Source: Pseudoxanthomonas sp. (GTDB taxonomy: Bacteria; Pseudomonadota; Gammaproteobacteria; Xanthomonadales; Xanthomonadaceae). From it: a stretch of DNA of 64,000 bases. Positions 1 through 8,933 of the stretch are shown here, piece by piece. Position 1 is the first letter of the stretch. The number at the start of each line of letters is the position of its first letter. The stretch spans positions 2,356,001 to 2,420,000 of the forward strand of contig NZ_CP114978.1 of NCBI RefSeq assembly GCF_027498035.1, written 5' to 3'. The notes beneath the pieces were generated by a model. It ran no database searches. It saw only the letters and a program-made list of their open reading frames with translations, and was not told the DNA's origin. The position numbers were made by a program, and so were the translations under genes.

Positions 1-1184
1 CGACTTTCTGAACCCTCATAAGTATTGAAGTAATACTCTACGCGCTTGATTATTGGCCTCAGAGACAAAAACTGAGTCCCCTCAACTTTCGTCTGGCTAT
101 TTGTCGCTCGAACGAGGTCGGCAAAGACGTCCTCCAGCTGAGTCTTAACAACCTTAATGTTCACCATGACGTCACCAAGTTCATTCTTGTGATGAAAGAG
201 AACGTTGGAGGTCTGGCAGCCATTGACAATCTGATAGTTACTTAAATGAAGCGTTGCGCCCTGCAACTTAACTTCTGGACAGACGAGCGTAATGCCGTTA
301 TTAAGGACAGGAAACCTGCTAGCCGCCTCGGACGCGAGAGTCGAAGCTATCGATGCGTTAACTTGATTTTCCTCACCAAGGAAGGATCGAACGTTTTCTT
401 CAAAGACCTGAGCGCGAAGATTACCCTCCTGGGTTACCAGAAGATTATTAACAAAATCGCTGGCTCGCACCACAGCAAGATAGGCCTCATCAATTCCAGC
501 AATGTCTGGCAACGCTGCGATACTAAAGACTGGAAGGCTGGCCTCGATCCCAGAATAAGTACTCACCCAAAGGCGGGTCAGTTCATCGCGACCTACGAAA
601 CTGATATCTACATCATGGAAAAGTCCGAATGCCTCCACTTGAAGCTTGAAGTCTCTCAGCGCGGCTTCCAAAGCATCAGGCTGCTGATACGTTCCAGTCG
701 TAACGTATCGCGCAACGAGTGAAGGACGCCCATTCCTAAGCTTCGGAACCTCATTAACTACAAGATCAAATATGGTCCGCGCCTCCACCAGAACATCGTT
801 ACGCGCTTGATATGGGGTTTGATTTATAAACCGCAGAACCCCTTCCTTGAATTTCAGAAAATCGCCGAGGTCAAAGCCCTCCGAGCGCTTCGCTTGAACA
901 AACACCAGCTCGACATCGTGATTTCGCCGCGGAGTAGCGAAATTGGCCTGAGCCTCTTCTCTCGACGCGGTCACTACCTCGTCGATCATGATCGAAACCG
1001 CATCTATACCGTCGTCATCGGAATCGGTCACGATGTCGTCAAGGTCAAACGCACCTGTATATCGATTAGAGACCACGCAGTGCGCCGCGAATTTCTCGAA
1101 CTGCTTTGCCTCGTCATCTGCTTCCAACCCAAAGCTTTGAACAAAGCTTTCGAGATGCGCCTTAACTATCCTATGTAACGCCAT
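1..1184 (-). CDS. AIPR-family abortive-infection protein (partial, runs off left edge)
   Basis: An uninterrupted minus-strand reading frame of 394 codons runs from an ATG at 1184 off the left edge, so the C-terminus is missing. A purine-rich ribosome-binding site (GGGGGAG) sits 3-4 bases before the ATG. The translation has the layout of the AIPR family (abortive infection phage resistance): an acidic N-terminus, a nuclease-like segment containing VELVFVQAKRSEGFDLGDFL near residues 85-105, then ENVRSFLG and, near residues 293-325, LNNGITLVCPE followed by YQIVNGCQTSNVLF, the hallmark of the family. Members are linked to phage exclusion; a nuclease-type toxicity is inferred, not shown here. Base composition is clearly lower in GC than the rest of the window, suggesting horizontal transfer. 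Open frames on the opposite strand here are shadows. Family assignment is firm, precise role is not. Confidence 0.85.
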   Translation of the reverse strand, partial: MALHRIVKAHLESFVQSFGLEADDEAKQFEKFAAHCVVSNRYTGAFDLDDIVTDSDDDGIDAVSIMIDEVVTASREEAQANFATPRRNHDVELVFVQAKRSEGFDLGDFLKFKEGVLRFINQTPYQARNDVLVEARTIFDLVVNEVPKLRNGRPSLVARYVTTGTYQQPDALEAALRDFKLQVEAFGLFHDVDISFVGRDELTRLWVSTYSGIEASLPVFSIAALPDIAGIDEAYLAVVRASDFVNNLLVTQEGNLRAQVFEENVRSFLGEENQVNASIASTLASEAASRFPVLNNGITLVCPEVKLQGATLHLSNYQIVNGCQTSNVLFHHKNELGDVMVNIKVVKTQLEDVFADLVRATNSQTKVEGTQFLSLRPIIKRVEYYFNTYEGSES

Positions 1185-1262
1185 AGCTCCCCCTGTTGGC
1201 CTTTCCGTAGCTGGACAAGGCCCGTCCTCGATGTACCCACGAGTTTAGACAATTAATAAGGA

Positions 1263-1285
1263 AAAGGCGGCCATTAGCCGCCTTT
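1263..1285 (-). terminator. Rho-independent terminator of aceE
   Basis: A perfect 9-bp stem (AAAGGCGGC / GCCGCCTTT) with a 5-base loop lies just after the aceE stop. On the minus strand it is followed by TCCTTATTAATT, so it ends aceE transcription before the defence gene. Confidence 0.8.
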
Positions 1286-1307
1286 CCCCGCCCAGTTTCC
1301 GGCAGCA

Positions 1308-4002
1308 TCAAGCCCCGTCAGGATTCACCTTCTCCACGTCGATCTTGTACTGCTTGATCGCGCGGGAGACGTCCTTGCCGGTCATCTTGCCTTCCTTCGC
1401 CAGGGCCGCGATCGCCGCGTGGGCGATGTAGTAGCGGTCCACCTCGAAGAAGCGACGCAGGTTGGCGCGCGTGTCCGAGCGGCCGAAGCCGTCGGTGCCC
1501 AGCACGGTGTAGTGGCCGGGCACGAACGCGCGGATCTGGTCGCTGTAGGCACGCACGTAGTCGGTGGCGGCAATCGCCGGGCCCTGGCGGCCTTCCAGCA
1601 ATTCGGTCACGTAGGCCTTGCGCGGGGTCTTGGCTTCCGGGTTCATGCGGTTCCAGCGCTCTGCATCAAAACCGTCGCGACGCAGTTCGTTGAAGCTGGG
1701 GCAGGACCAGATGTCGGCGGTGACGCCGAAATCCTTGTCCAGCAGCTCGGCTGCGGCAATGGCTTCGCGCAGGATGGTGCCGCTGCCCAGCAGCTGCACG
1801 CGCAGCTCGCCCTTCTTGGGCTTGCCGGCGTCGGTCAGCAGGTACATGCCCTTGAGGATGCCTTCCTCCGCACCGGCCGGCATTTCCGGGTGTGCGTAGT
1901 TTTCATTCATCAGGGTCAGGTAGTAGTACTCGTCCACCTGCTCTTCCATCATCCGCTTCATGCCGTGCTGCAGGATGACGGTGACTTCGTAACCGAAGGT
2001 GGCGTCGTAGCTGCGCACGTTGGGGATGGAACCGGCGATGACCTGGCTGAAGCCGTCTTCGTGCTGCAGGCCTTCACCGTTGAGCGTGGTGCGGCCGGCG
2101 GTGCCACCCAGCAGGAAGCCACGGGTGCGCATGTCGGCGGCCTGCCAGGCGATGTCGCCCACGCGCTGGAAGCCGAACATCGAGTAGTAGATGTAGAACG
2201 GCAGCATCGGCACGTTGCTGACCGAGTAGCTGGTGCCGGCGGCCAGCCAGGACGAGATGGCGCCCGGCTCGCTGATGCCCTGCTGCAGCACCTGGCCGGA
2301 CTGGTCCTCGCGGTAGTACATCAACTGGTCGGCATCGACCGGCTTGTACTTCTGGCCGAACGGCGCGTAGATGCCGATCTGGCGGAACAGGCCTTCCATG
2401 CCGAAGGTGCGGGCTTCGTCGGCCACGATCGGCACGATGCGCGGGCCCAGCTCCTTGTCACGCAGCGCGATGTTGAGCGTCTGCACGAAGGCCATGGTGG
2501 TGGAATAGGTGCGCTCGCCGCTGGACTTGAGCAGGCGCTCGTACTTGTCCAGGGTGGGCACGTTGAAGGACTTGTCGGCCTTCTGCCGGCGCTGCGGCAG
2601 GTAACCGCCCAGCGCGGCACGGCGCGACTGCAGGTACTTCACTTCCGGCGAATCCGGGCCGGGGTGGTAGAACGGCACCTGCTCGGCTTCGGCCAGCTGC
2701 TGGTCGCTGAGCGGGATGTTGAAGCGGTCACGGAAATGGCGCACCGAATCGTCATCCAGCTTCTTGGTCTGGTGGGTCGGGTTGAGCGATTCACCAGCCG
2801 AACCCATGCCGTAGCCCTTGACCGTCTTGGCCAGGATCACGGTGGGCATGCCCTTGGTCTTCACGGCCGCGTCGTAGGCCGCGTAGACCTTGTGCGGGTC
2901 GTGGCCGCCGCGGTTGAGGCGCCAGATGTCGTCGTCGGACAGGTTGGCGACCATGGCGGCGGTCTCCGGGTACTTGCCGAAGAAATTCGCACGCGTGTAG
3001 GCGCCGCCGAAGGCCTTGCAGTTCTGGTACTCGCCGTCGACGGTTTCCATCATCAGCTTGCGCAGCACGCCGTCGGTGTCGCGGGCCAGGAGCGGATCCC
3101 AGTACGAGCCCCACAGCAGCTTGATCACGTTCCAGCCGCCGCCACGGAACACGCCTTCCAGTTCCTGGATGATCTTGCCGTTGCCGCGCACCGGGCCATC
3201 CAGGCGCTGCAGGTTGCAGTTGACCACGAAGATCAGGTTGTCCAGGCCTTCGCGACCGGCCAGGGCAATGGCGCCCAGGGTTTCCGGTTCGTCCGATTCA
3301 CCGTCGCCGATGAAGCACCACACCTTGCGGTCGGACTTCTCGATCAGGCCGCGGTGCTCCAGGTACTTCATGAACTGCGCCTGGTAGATCGCGCTGAGCG
3401 GGCCCAGGCCCATCGACACTGTCGGGGTCTGCCAGAAGTCCGGCATCAGCCACGGGTGCGGATAGGACGACAGGCCCTTGCCGTCGACTTCCATGCGGAA
3501 GGCGTCGAGCTGCTGCTCGTTGATGCGGCCTTCCAGGAAGGCGCGGGCGTAGATGCCCGGCGAGCTGTGGCCCTGGATGTAGAGCAGGTCGCCGGGGTGG
3601 TTCTTCGCTGGGCGCACGCCAGAAGTGGTTGAAGCCCACGTCATACAAGGTGGCGCTGGATGCGAACGAGGCGATGTGGCCGCCCAGGTCGCCCGGCTTG
3701 CGGTTGGCGCGCACCACGGTGGCCATGGCGTTCCAGCGGATGATCGAGCGGATCTTCCACTCCATCGCCGCGTCGCCTTCGGACTTGGCTTCCAGCGCCG
3801 GGGCGATGGTGTTGACGTACTCGGTGGTGGGCGAGAACGGCAGGTAGGCGCCGGAGCGACGGGTCAGTTCGACCAGGTCTTCCAGCAGCTGATGCGCACG
3901 CAGCGGCCCTTCGGCATCGATGACCGCCTTGAGCGATTCAATCCACTCCTGGGTCTCTGCCGGGTCTGGATCGCTCTGCAGCATCTCGTTCAACCAATTC
4001 AT
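1308..4002 (-). pseudogene. aceE: Pyruvate dehydrogenase E1 component (aceE), interrupted by a frameshift
   Basis: This encodes the homodimeric thiamine-diphosphate E1 subunit of the pyruvate dehydrogenase complex, which decarboxylates pyruvate and passes the acetyl group to the E2 lipoyl domain in the cytosol. The start chosen is the ATG at 4002 (MNWLNEML) because AGGAG lies 6 bases upstream; an ATG at 4008 directly abuts that site. The N-terminal frame runs to about residue 134 (GFNHFWRAPSEE); the rest, from HPGDLLYIQGHSS on, continues in another frame and includes the ThDP-binding GDGESDEPE segment. Restoring one base at 3599-3600 gives about 898 residues, the normal family length. The near-perfect conservation on both sides suggests a sequencing error; a real mutation would abolish an important enzyme. 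Read as written, the gene is broken. Confidence 0.9.
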
Positions 4003-4118
4003 CGCCATCTCCTCGCCTGATGCCCCGCGACGTGATCGCGGCAGCTGATGTGTGTCTTGAGCCGGCGATTGTAAGCCAGCCACCGGGCGCGCGTCGGTAA
4101 GACCATCGGTGCAGACGA

Positions 4119-4134
4119 GAATTTTCCGAAATTC
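4119..4134. promoter_or_regulatory. Short AT-rich inverted repeat upstream of aceE
   Basis: GAATTT-TCCG-AAATTC is a perfect 6-bp inverted repeat about 120 bases before the aceE start, in otherwise GC-rich sequence. It could be an operator for aceE. No regulator can be named from the sequence. Confidence 0.3.
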
Positions 4135-4228
4135 TGACGAAAAAACGTCTTGAGCTGTGCCAGGGCCGCGCGGTTGTTAGGAATCCGTATGACGAAGAAG
4201 TGTCAGCGATTGGGCTGGCGTTACGTTT

Positions 4229-4261
4229 CGATATATCTTTTTTGAAAATTTAGATATATCG
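4229..4261. promoter_or_regulatory. Probable YqjI/PadR-type operator
   Basis: CGATATATC and GATATATCG form a perfect 9-bp inverted repeat with a 15-base AT-rich spacer, about 150 bases before the PadR gene. PadR regulators of the YqjI type bind ATAT-containing inverted repeats at their own promoter and that of the reductase gene. Autoregulation of the operon is inferred from this position. Confidence 0.55.
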
Positions 4262-4411
4262 TTTGTCGCCAGGTGAGGAGCCGCGAGCGGGTCGTCCGCA
4301 ACGCGCCCCACCTGCCGGCACCCGGCGACGCGCCCTTTGGCAGCGCGCCCTTCGACGCCAGGCAGGCCATCCCGGCCCGCCGCGTCCATGCCCCGACTTG
4401 AGGAAACCTCC

Positions 4412-5206
4412 ATGCATCCACGTACACGACATCACGGCCCCGGTGGCCGACTGGGCGAACTGTTCGGCCACGCCCACGGCCGCATCCATCGCGGCGAAGG
4501 CCACGGGCGCCCGGCCCAGGCCGAGGGCCGCGGCCGTGCGGAGGGCGATGACGCACCGCGCGCTCCCGACGACCTGGTCCGCGCTTCGCGCCACGGCGGC
4601 CACGAACGCGGCGAGCGCGGCGGACGCCATGCCCACCCGGACCACGGGCGCGGCGAACACTCCGCGCATGAGGCGCGCGGCGGCGAACGCGGCCACGGCC
4701 GGCGCGGTGGCCGCCGCGGCGACGGTGCCGAGCGCCAGCGCACCCCGCGCGTGCTGGCCCACGGCGATCTGCGCCTGCTGCTGCTGGCCCTGCTGGAAGC
4801 GCAACCGCGCCACGGCTACGAGCTGATCCAGCTGATCGGCGAAATGTTCCATGGCCAATACGCGCCGTCGGCCGGTGCGGTCTATCCGGCGCTGGCGCAG
4901 CTGCAGGAACTGGGCCTGGTCGAAGCCAGCGAGGACGGCGCCCGCCGCCTGCACGCGCTGACCGACGCCGGCCGCGCCTTCGCCCATGAGAACGCCGACG
5001 CCCTGGTCCAGGCCCGGCTGCGCACCGAGCACAGCGCCCGGGTGCTGGTGAAGGCCGGCATGCCTGCGCCGGTGCGCGCTGGCCTGGGTGCCCTCAAGCG
5101 ATCGCTGGCCAGCCACCACGAACAGTGGAAGGGCGACATCGGCGAACAGGTCGCCGAGATCCTGCTGCGCGCCGCCGCCGACATCGCGCGGGTGGGCCGT
5201 GGTTGA
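4412..5206 (+). CDS. yqjI: PadR-family metal-responsive regulator with His-rich N-terminus (YqjI type)
   Basis: A 264-residue repressor. The first 105 residues or so are a low-complexity Gly/Arg/His-rich arm with about 15 histidines, as in E. coli YqjI, where the arm binds nickel or iron and releases DNA. Residues 115-190 form the PadR winged helix (LLLLALLEAQPRHGYELIQLI, then YPALAQLQELGLVE), followed by a helical dimerisation tail. The start is the ATG at 4412 with GAGG 8 bases upstream; longer upstream starts would extend into non-conserved sequence. It is the first gene of an operon with a Fur-like gene and a YqjH-type reductase, the known YqjI target. The inverted repeat at 4229-4261 is its likely operator. 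Confidence 0.85.
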   Translation: MHPRTRHHGPGGRLGELFGHAHGRIHRGEGHGRPAQAEGRGRAEGDDAPRAPDDLVRASRHGGHERGERGGRHAHPDHGRGEHSAHEARGGERGHGRRGGRRGDGAERQRTPRVLAHGDLRLLLLALLEAQPRHGYELIQLIGEMFHGQYAPSAGAVYPALAQLQELGLVEASEDGARRLHALTDAGRAFAHENADALVQARLRTEHSARVLVKAGMPAPVRAGLGALKRSLASHHEQWKGDIGEQVAEILLRAAADIARVGRG

Positions 5207-5549
5207 GGCCGTCCTGGCCCACCGCGTGCAGGCCGCCGGCCTGCGCATGACCGCACCCCGCCGTGCGCTGCTGGCCCTGTTGTCCGAACAGCCGGCCGCG
5301 TGCGACGCCATCGCTCTCCATCGCCAGCTGCAGGCCAGTTGCCCGCACGCCAGCCTGGGCACCGTCTACCGCCTGCTGCGCGAGCTGGAACGCCGGCAGT
5401 TGGCGGTGTCCATCGCCAGCTCGCACGGCCGCACCTTGTGGCGGCTGTGTTCGCCAGCCCCGCCTTCGCCCACGGACGACGTTGCCACCAGCGCCTGGTT
5501 GCGCTCGCTGGCCGCCGAGCTGGGCTATCGACTGGTGCGCGTGTCTTGA
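5199..5549 (+). CDS. Short Fur-family regulator without the usual C-terminal metal site
   Basis: A 116-residue protein starting with GTG at 5199, overlapping the PadR stop codon by 8 bases. Residues 8-65 match the Fur winged helix (AGLRMTAPRRALLALL, then SLGTVYRLLRELERRQL, the DNA-recognition helix). Normal Fur/Zur proteins are about 135-160 residues and carry His- and Cys-rich metal and dimerisation motifs after the wing; here that part is short and lacks the HHDH and CxxC signatures, with a single Cys after the wing. It may act as a metal-independent DNA binder or need a partner. Tight coupling to yqjI and yqjH suggests a role in iron homeostasis. Fur-like fold is well supported; function is not. 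Confidence 0.7.
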   Translation: MVEAVLAHRVQAAGLRMTAPRRALLALLSEQPAACDAIALHRQLQASCPHASLGTVYRLLRELERRQLAVSIASSHGRTLWRLCSPAPPSPTDDVATSAWLRSLAAELGYRLVRVS

Positions 5550-5587
5550 ACGCCGCCTTTCCCCATCGTTTTCCTGGAATCCATGCC

Positions 5588-6382
5588 ATGACCCAACATG
5601 AAAGCCGCAGGCTTCAACACCCCGTCGTCTTCCGCCAGCTGCAGGTGCTGGACGTGCTTGACCTCACTCCGCACATGCGCCGCATCGTCGTCGGCGGGCC
5701 GGAGTTGGAGGGTTTCCACAGCGGCGCGCCGGACGACCACGTCAAGGTGTTCTTCCCCAACCCGCAAGGCGAGTACGTGACCATGAAGCTGGGCGCCAAC
5801 GGGCCGGAATATCCGCCGGGCAAGGTGCCTTCGCCGATGCGCGACTACACCCCGCGCCTGCATGACGCCGCCGCCGGCACGCTGGCGATCGACTTCGTCC
5901 TGCATGGCGATGGCCCTGCCAGCACCTGGGCCGCGCAGGCCAAGGCCGGCGATGCGTTCGCGCTGGGCGGGCCACGCGGCTCGTTCGTGCCGGCCGACGA
6001 CTTCGACCATTACGTGCTGGTCGGTGACGAAACCGCGCTGCCGGCCATCGCCCGCTGGCTGGGCGAGATGCCGGCCGGCCGCAAGGCCACGGTGTTGATC
6101 GAAGTGGCCGACGCGTCAGAGCAGCAACCGCTGCCGACCCAGGCCGATGCACGCGTGACCTGGTTGTTCCGCGATGGCGTGGCGCCGGAAAAGAGCGAAC
6201 TGCTGGAGAACGCACTGGACGATCTGGAGATCGCCGGCGATGCGTTCTGGTGGATCGCCTGCGAATCGCGCCGCTCGCGGATGATGCGCAAGTTCCTGGA
6301 AGGCCATCGCAGCGTGCCCAAGCAGTGGATCCGTTCGACCGGCTACTGGAAGCACGCCGATAGCGGCGACGACGAGGAATAA
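5588..6382 (+). CDS. yqjH: Siderophore-interacting protein / NADPH-dependent ferric-chelate reductase (YqjH type)
   Basis: A 264-residue cytosolic flavoenzyme that reduces ferric iron from imported siderophores using NAD(P)H. The N-terminal FAD-binding barrel contains the MRRIVVGGPELEGF and MRDYTPR motifs (the RxYTxR flavin signature, residues 80-90); the C-terminal siderophore-interacting (SIP) domain contains VLVGDETALPAIARWL and ends with the conserved WIRSTGYWKH block. The start is the ATG at 5588, 38 bases after the Fur-like gene; the ribosome-binding site is weak. Its place behind a YqjI-type repressor matches the E. coli pairing and suggests control by metal excess. Confidence 0.9.
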   Translation: MTQHESRRLQHPVVFRQLQVLDVLDLTPHMRRIVVGGPELEGFHSGAPDDHVKVFFPNPQGEYVTMKLGANGPEYPPGKVPSPMRDYTPRLHDAAAGTLAIDFVLHGDGPASTWAAQAKAGDAFALGGPRGSFVPADDFDHYVLVGDETALPAIARWLGEMPAGRKATVLIEVADASEQQPLPTQADARVTWLFRDGVAPEKSELLENALDDLEIAGDAFWWIACESRRSRMMRKFLEGHRSVPKQWIRSTGYWKHADSGDDEE

Positions 6383-6404
6383 GCGCCCGCTGGCGGATGG
6401 CTTC

Positions 6405-6487
6405 GTCACTCCCGCGCAGGCGCGAGGGCCCAATGCCGTTCGCGATCTGCACGGAAGGCGCTGGGTCCCCGCCTACGCGGGGATGAC
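6405..6487. repeat. Inverted pair of REP-like GTCATCCCCGC elements
   Basis: A degenerate copy (GTCACTCCCGCGCAGGCG..., 6405-6433) faces an inverted better copy (6459-6487; on the minus strand GTCATCCCCGCGTAGGCGGG). Such paired palindromic units are common intergenic repeats in this family. Confidence 0.5.
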
Positions 6488-6534
6488 GAACTGGAAGGGT
6501 GACGATCTGGAAAGAGAGCGATCTGGAAGGATCG
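6487..6534. repeat. Three degenerate 16-bp tandem units
   Basis: Three consecutive 16-base units begin CGAACTGGAAG, CGATCTGGAAA and CGATCTGGAAG (6487-6502, 6503-6518, 6519-6534). They abut the REP-like element and precede the terminator; no function is evident. Confidence 0.5.
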
Positions 6535-6587
6535 TCGTCTGACCGGCACGTGCGCGACATGGCGCCCCATTCCGCGTGCGAGGAATC

Positions 6588-6617
6588 AAAAAGGCCCGGT
6601 GCGAACCGGGCCTTTTT
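6588..6617. terminator. Bidirectional terminator between yqjH and maeB
   Basis: A 13-bp perfect stem (AAAAAGGCCCGGT / ACCGGGCCTTTTT) with loop GCGA sits between two convergent genes. T-runs on both strands support termination in both directions. Confidence 0.9.
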
Positions 6618-6638
6618 CTTGCGCATCGAAGCGGTGCG

Positions 6639-8933
6639 TTAGCCGGCGCCGTTCTCTGCCGCCAGCTGCTGGCGGATCTGTGCATCGACCGCGGCGATGG
6701 CGGTCATGTTGAGCACGCGGCGCGGGGTGGCGCTGCTGGTGAGGATGTGGACCGGCTTGGACACGCCCATCAGGATCGGGCCGATCGCCACGCCTTCGGT
6801 GAACACGCGCACCAGGTTGTAGGCGATGTTGGCCGCTTCCAGGTTGGGCAGCACGAACAGGTTGGCGCGGCCCTTCAGGGTGCTGTTGGGCATGATCTGC
6901 TTGCGCAGCGCCTCGTCCCAGGCGGTGTCGCCCTGCATCTCGCCGTCGACGTTGAGCTCGGGCCTGCGCTGCAGCAGCAGTTCGCGCACGCGGCGCATCT
7001 TCAACGCGTCCTTGGAATCATGGCTGCCGAAATTGGAGTGCGACAGCAGCGCGATCTTCGGCTCGATGCCGAACAGCTTCAGGCGGAACGCCGCCTGCAG
7101 CGTCGCCTCGGCGATCTGCTCCGCGCTGGGGTCTTCATGCACGTGGGTGTCGACGAAGAAGAACGCGCCCTGCTGGTTGATCACGCCGGTCATGGCCGAG
7201 GTCGAGCTGACCTTGGGCTCCAGCGGGATCACGCTGCGCGCATAGCCCAGCTTCTTGTGGAAGCGGCCGACGATGCCGGTCAGCATCGCATCGGCTTCGC
7301 CACGGGCCACCATCACCGCGGCGATCAGGGTCGGACGCGAGCGCATCAGCTCCTTGGCCGCGGCCACCGTGACGCCCTTGCGCTCGGTCAGCGCGTGGTA
7401 GGTCTGCCAATACTCATTGAAGCGCGGGTCGTCATGGATGTTGGTGACCTCGAAATCCTGGCCGGCGACCAGGCGCAGGCCCATCCGCGCGATGCGCTGG
7501 TCGATCACCTCCGGGCGGCCGATCAGGATCGGGAAGGCCACGCCTTCGTCGACCACGGTCTGCACCGCGCGCAGCACCACTTCCTCCTCGCCTTCGGCAT
7601 AGACCACGCGCTTGAGGTCCTTGCGCGCCTGGTCGTACACCGGCTTCATCATCAGGCTGGTGCGATAGACGAACTGGCTCAGCGTGTCGCGGTAGGCGTC
7701 CATGTCTTCGATCGGACGCTCGGCGATGCCCGAGTCCATTGCGGCCTGGGCCACGGCCGAGGACAGCTCCACCAGCAGGCGCGGGTCGAGCGGACGCGGG
7801 ATCAGGTATTCAGGGCCGAAGCTCGGGGTTTCGCCGCCGTAGGCCGCGCCCAGGTCCGAAGCTTCACGACGTGCCAGCGCGGCGATTGCCTTGACGCAGG
7901 CCACCTTCATCGCCTCGTTGATGCCGGTCGCACCGCAGTCCAGCGCGCCGCGGAACAGGTAGGGGAAGCACAGGACGTTGTTGATCTGGTTCGGGTAGTC
8001 CGAACGGCCGGTGCCGATGATCGCGTCCGGGCGCACGGCCTTGGCCGCTTCCGGCATGATTTCCGGGGTGGGGTTGGCCAGCGCGAAGATGATTGGCTGC
8101 GGCGCCATGGTCTTGAGCAGCTCGGGCGTCAGGATCCCGGGCGCCGACAGGCCCAGGAAGATGTCTGCGCCATCGACGATCTCGGCGAGCGTGCGCTTGT
8201 CGGTATCGCGTGCGTAACGCTGCTTGTCCGGGTCCAGGTCGGTGCGGCCGGTGTGGATCACGCCGTCGCGGTCCAGGGCCAGGATGTTCTCCGGCTTCAG
8301 GCCCAGCGAGACCAGCATGTTGACGCAGGAGATGCCAGCCGCGCCCATGCCGGTGGTGGCCAGCTTGACGTCCTCGATCTTCTTGCCGGTGACGATCATC
8401 GCGTTGATGACCGCCGCGCCGACGATGATCGCGGTGCCGTGCTGGTCGTCATGGAACACCGGGATGTTCATCTTCTCGCGCAGCGCGCGTTCGACGATGA
8501 AGCACTCCGGTGCCTTGATGTCTTCCAGGTTGATGCCGCCGAAGGACGGCTCCAGCGAGGCGATGATCTCGACCAGCTTGTGCGGGTCTTTCTCGTTGAT
8601 CTCGATGTCGAACACATCGATGCCGGCGAACTTCTGGAACAACACGCCCTTGCCTTCCATCACCGGCTTGGCCGCCAGCGGGCCGATGTCGCCCAGGCCC
8701 AGCACCGCCGTGCCGTTGGTGATCACCGCCACCAGGTTGCCGCGCGCGGTGTACTTGCTGGCGGTCTTGGGGTCGGCGGCGATTTCCTCGCAGGCATAGG
8801 CCACGCCCGGCGAATACGCCAGGGCCAGGTCGCGCTGGGTGATCATCGGCTTGGTCGCGGTGACCTTGATCTTCCCCGGCGGATGCTGGCTGTGGTAGTC
8901 CAGGGCGGCTTGCTTGAATTCTTCTTTGGACAT
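6639..8933 (-). CDS. maeB: NADP-dependent malic enzyme with phosphotransacetylase-like domain
   Basis: A 764-residue MaeB-type enzyme that converts malate to pyruvate and CO2 with reduction of NADP. Residues 1-425 are the malic enzyme part: YSPGVAYACEEI, GDIGPLAAKPVMEGK, FHDDQHGTAI (metal and substrate binding) and the NAD-binding TGMGAAGISC. Residues 430-760 form the C-terminal phosphotransacetylase-like domain that serves as an acetyl-CoA-sensing regulatory part in this class and is not expected to be catalytic. The start is the ATG at 8933 (MSKEEFKQ), matching family N-termini; further upstream codons are unconserved. Next to dctA, it supports growth on C4-dicarboxylates by supplying pyruvate and NADPH. 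Confidence 0.95.
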   Translation of the reverse strand: MSKEEFKQAALDYHSQHPPGKIKVTATKPMITQRDLALAYSPGVAYACEEIAADPKTASKYTARGNLVAVITNGTAVLGLGDIGPLAAKPVMEGKGVLFQKFAGIDVFDIEINEKDPHKLVEIIASLEPSFGGINLEDIKAPECFIVERALREKMNIPVFHDDQHGTAIIVGAAVINAMIVTGKKIEDVKLATTGMGAAGISCVNMLVSLGLKPENILALDRDGVIHTGRTDLDPDKQRYARDTDKRTLAEIVDGADIFLGLSAPGILTPELLKTMAPQPIIFALANPTPEIMPEAAKAVRPDAIIGTGRSDYPNQINNVLCFPYLFRGALDCGATGINEAMKVACVKAIAALARREASDLGAAYGGETPSFGPEYLIPRPLDPRLLVELSSAVAQAAMDSGIAERPIEDMDAYRDTLSQFVYRTSLMMKPVYDQARKDLKRVVYAEGEEEVVLRAVQTVVDEGVAFPILIGRPEVIDQRIARMGLRLVAGQDFEVTNIHDDPRFNEYWQTYHALTERKGVTVAAAKELMRSRPTLIAAVMVARGEADAMLTGIVGRFHKKLGYARSVIPLEPKVSSTSAMTGVINQQGAFFFVDTHVHEDPSAEQIAEATLQAAFRLKLFGIEPKIALLSHSNFGSHDSKDALKMRRVRELLLQRRPELNVDGEMQGDTAWDEALRKQIMPNSTLKGRANLFVLPNLEAANIAYNLVRVFTEGVAIGPILMGVSKPVHILTSSATPRRVLNMTAIAAVDAQIRQQLAAENGAG

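Larger units (their letters stand above)
4003..4411. other. Divergent intergenic region between aceE and the PadR gene
   Basis: This 409-base stretch holds no supported gene. It contains two AT-rich inverted repeats (4119-4134 and 4229-4261) and must carry the promoters of aceE (leftward) and of the PadR operon (rightward). The bases from about 4262 to 4400 are GC-rich with no clear motif. Confidence 0.6.

Noticed and set aside
246..1178. Two rightward open frames (158 and 123 codons) at the left edge
   Set aside because: They lie antisense to the AIPR gene, whose leftward frame is longer, uninterrupted, has a ribosome-binding site and matches a known family.
1419..3632. A 737-codon frame antisense to aceE
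   Set aside because: It is low-complexity (His/Gly/Val/Gln-rich), mirrors the codon pattern of aceE and matches nothing; a high-GC shadow.
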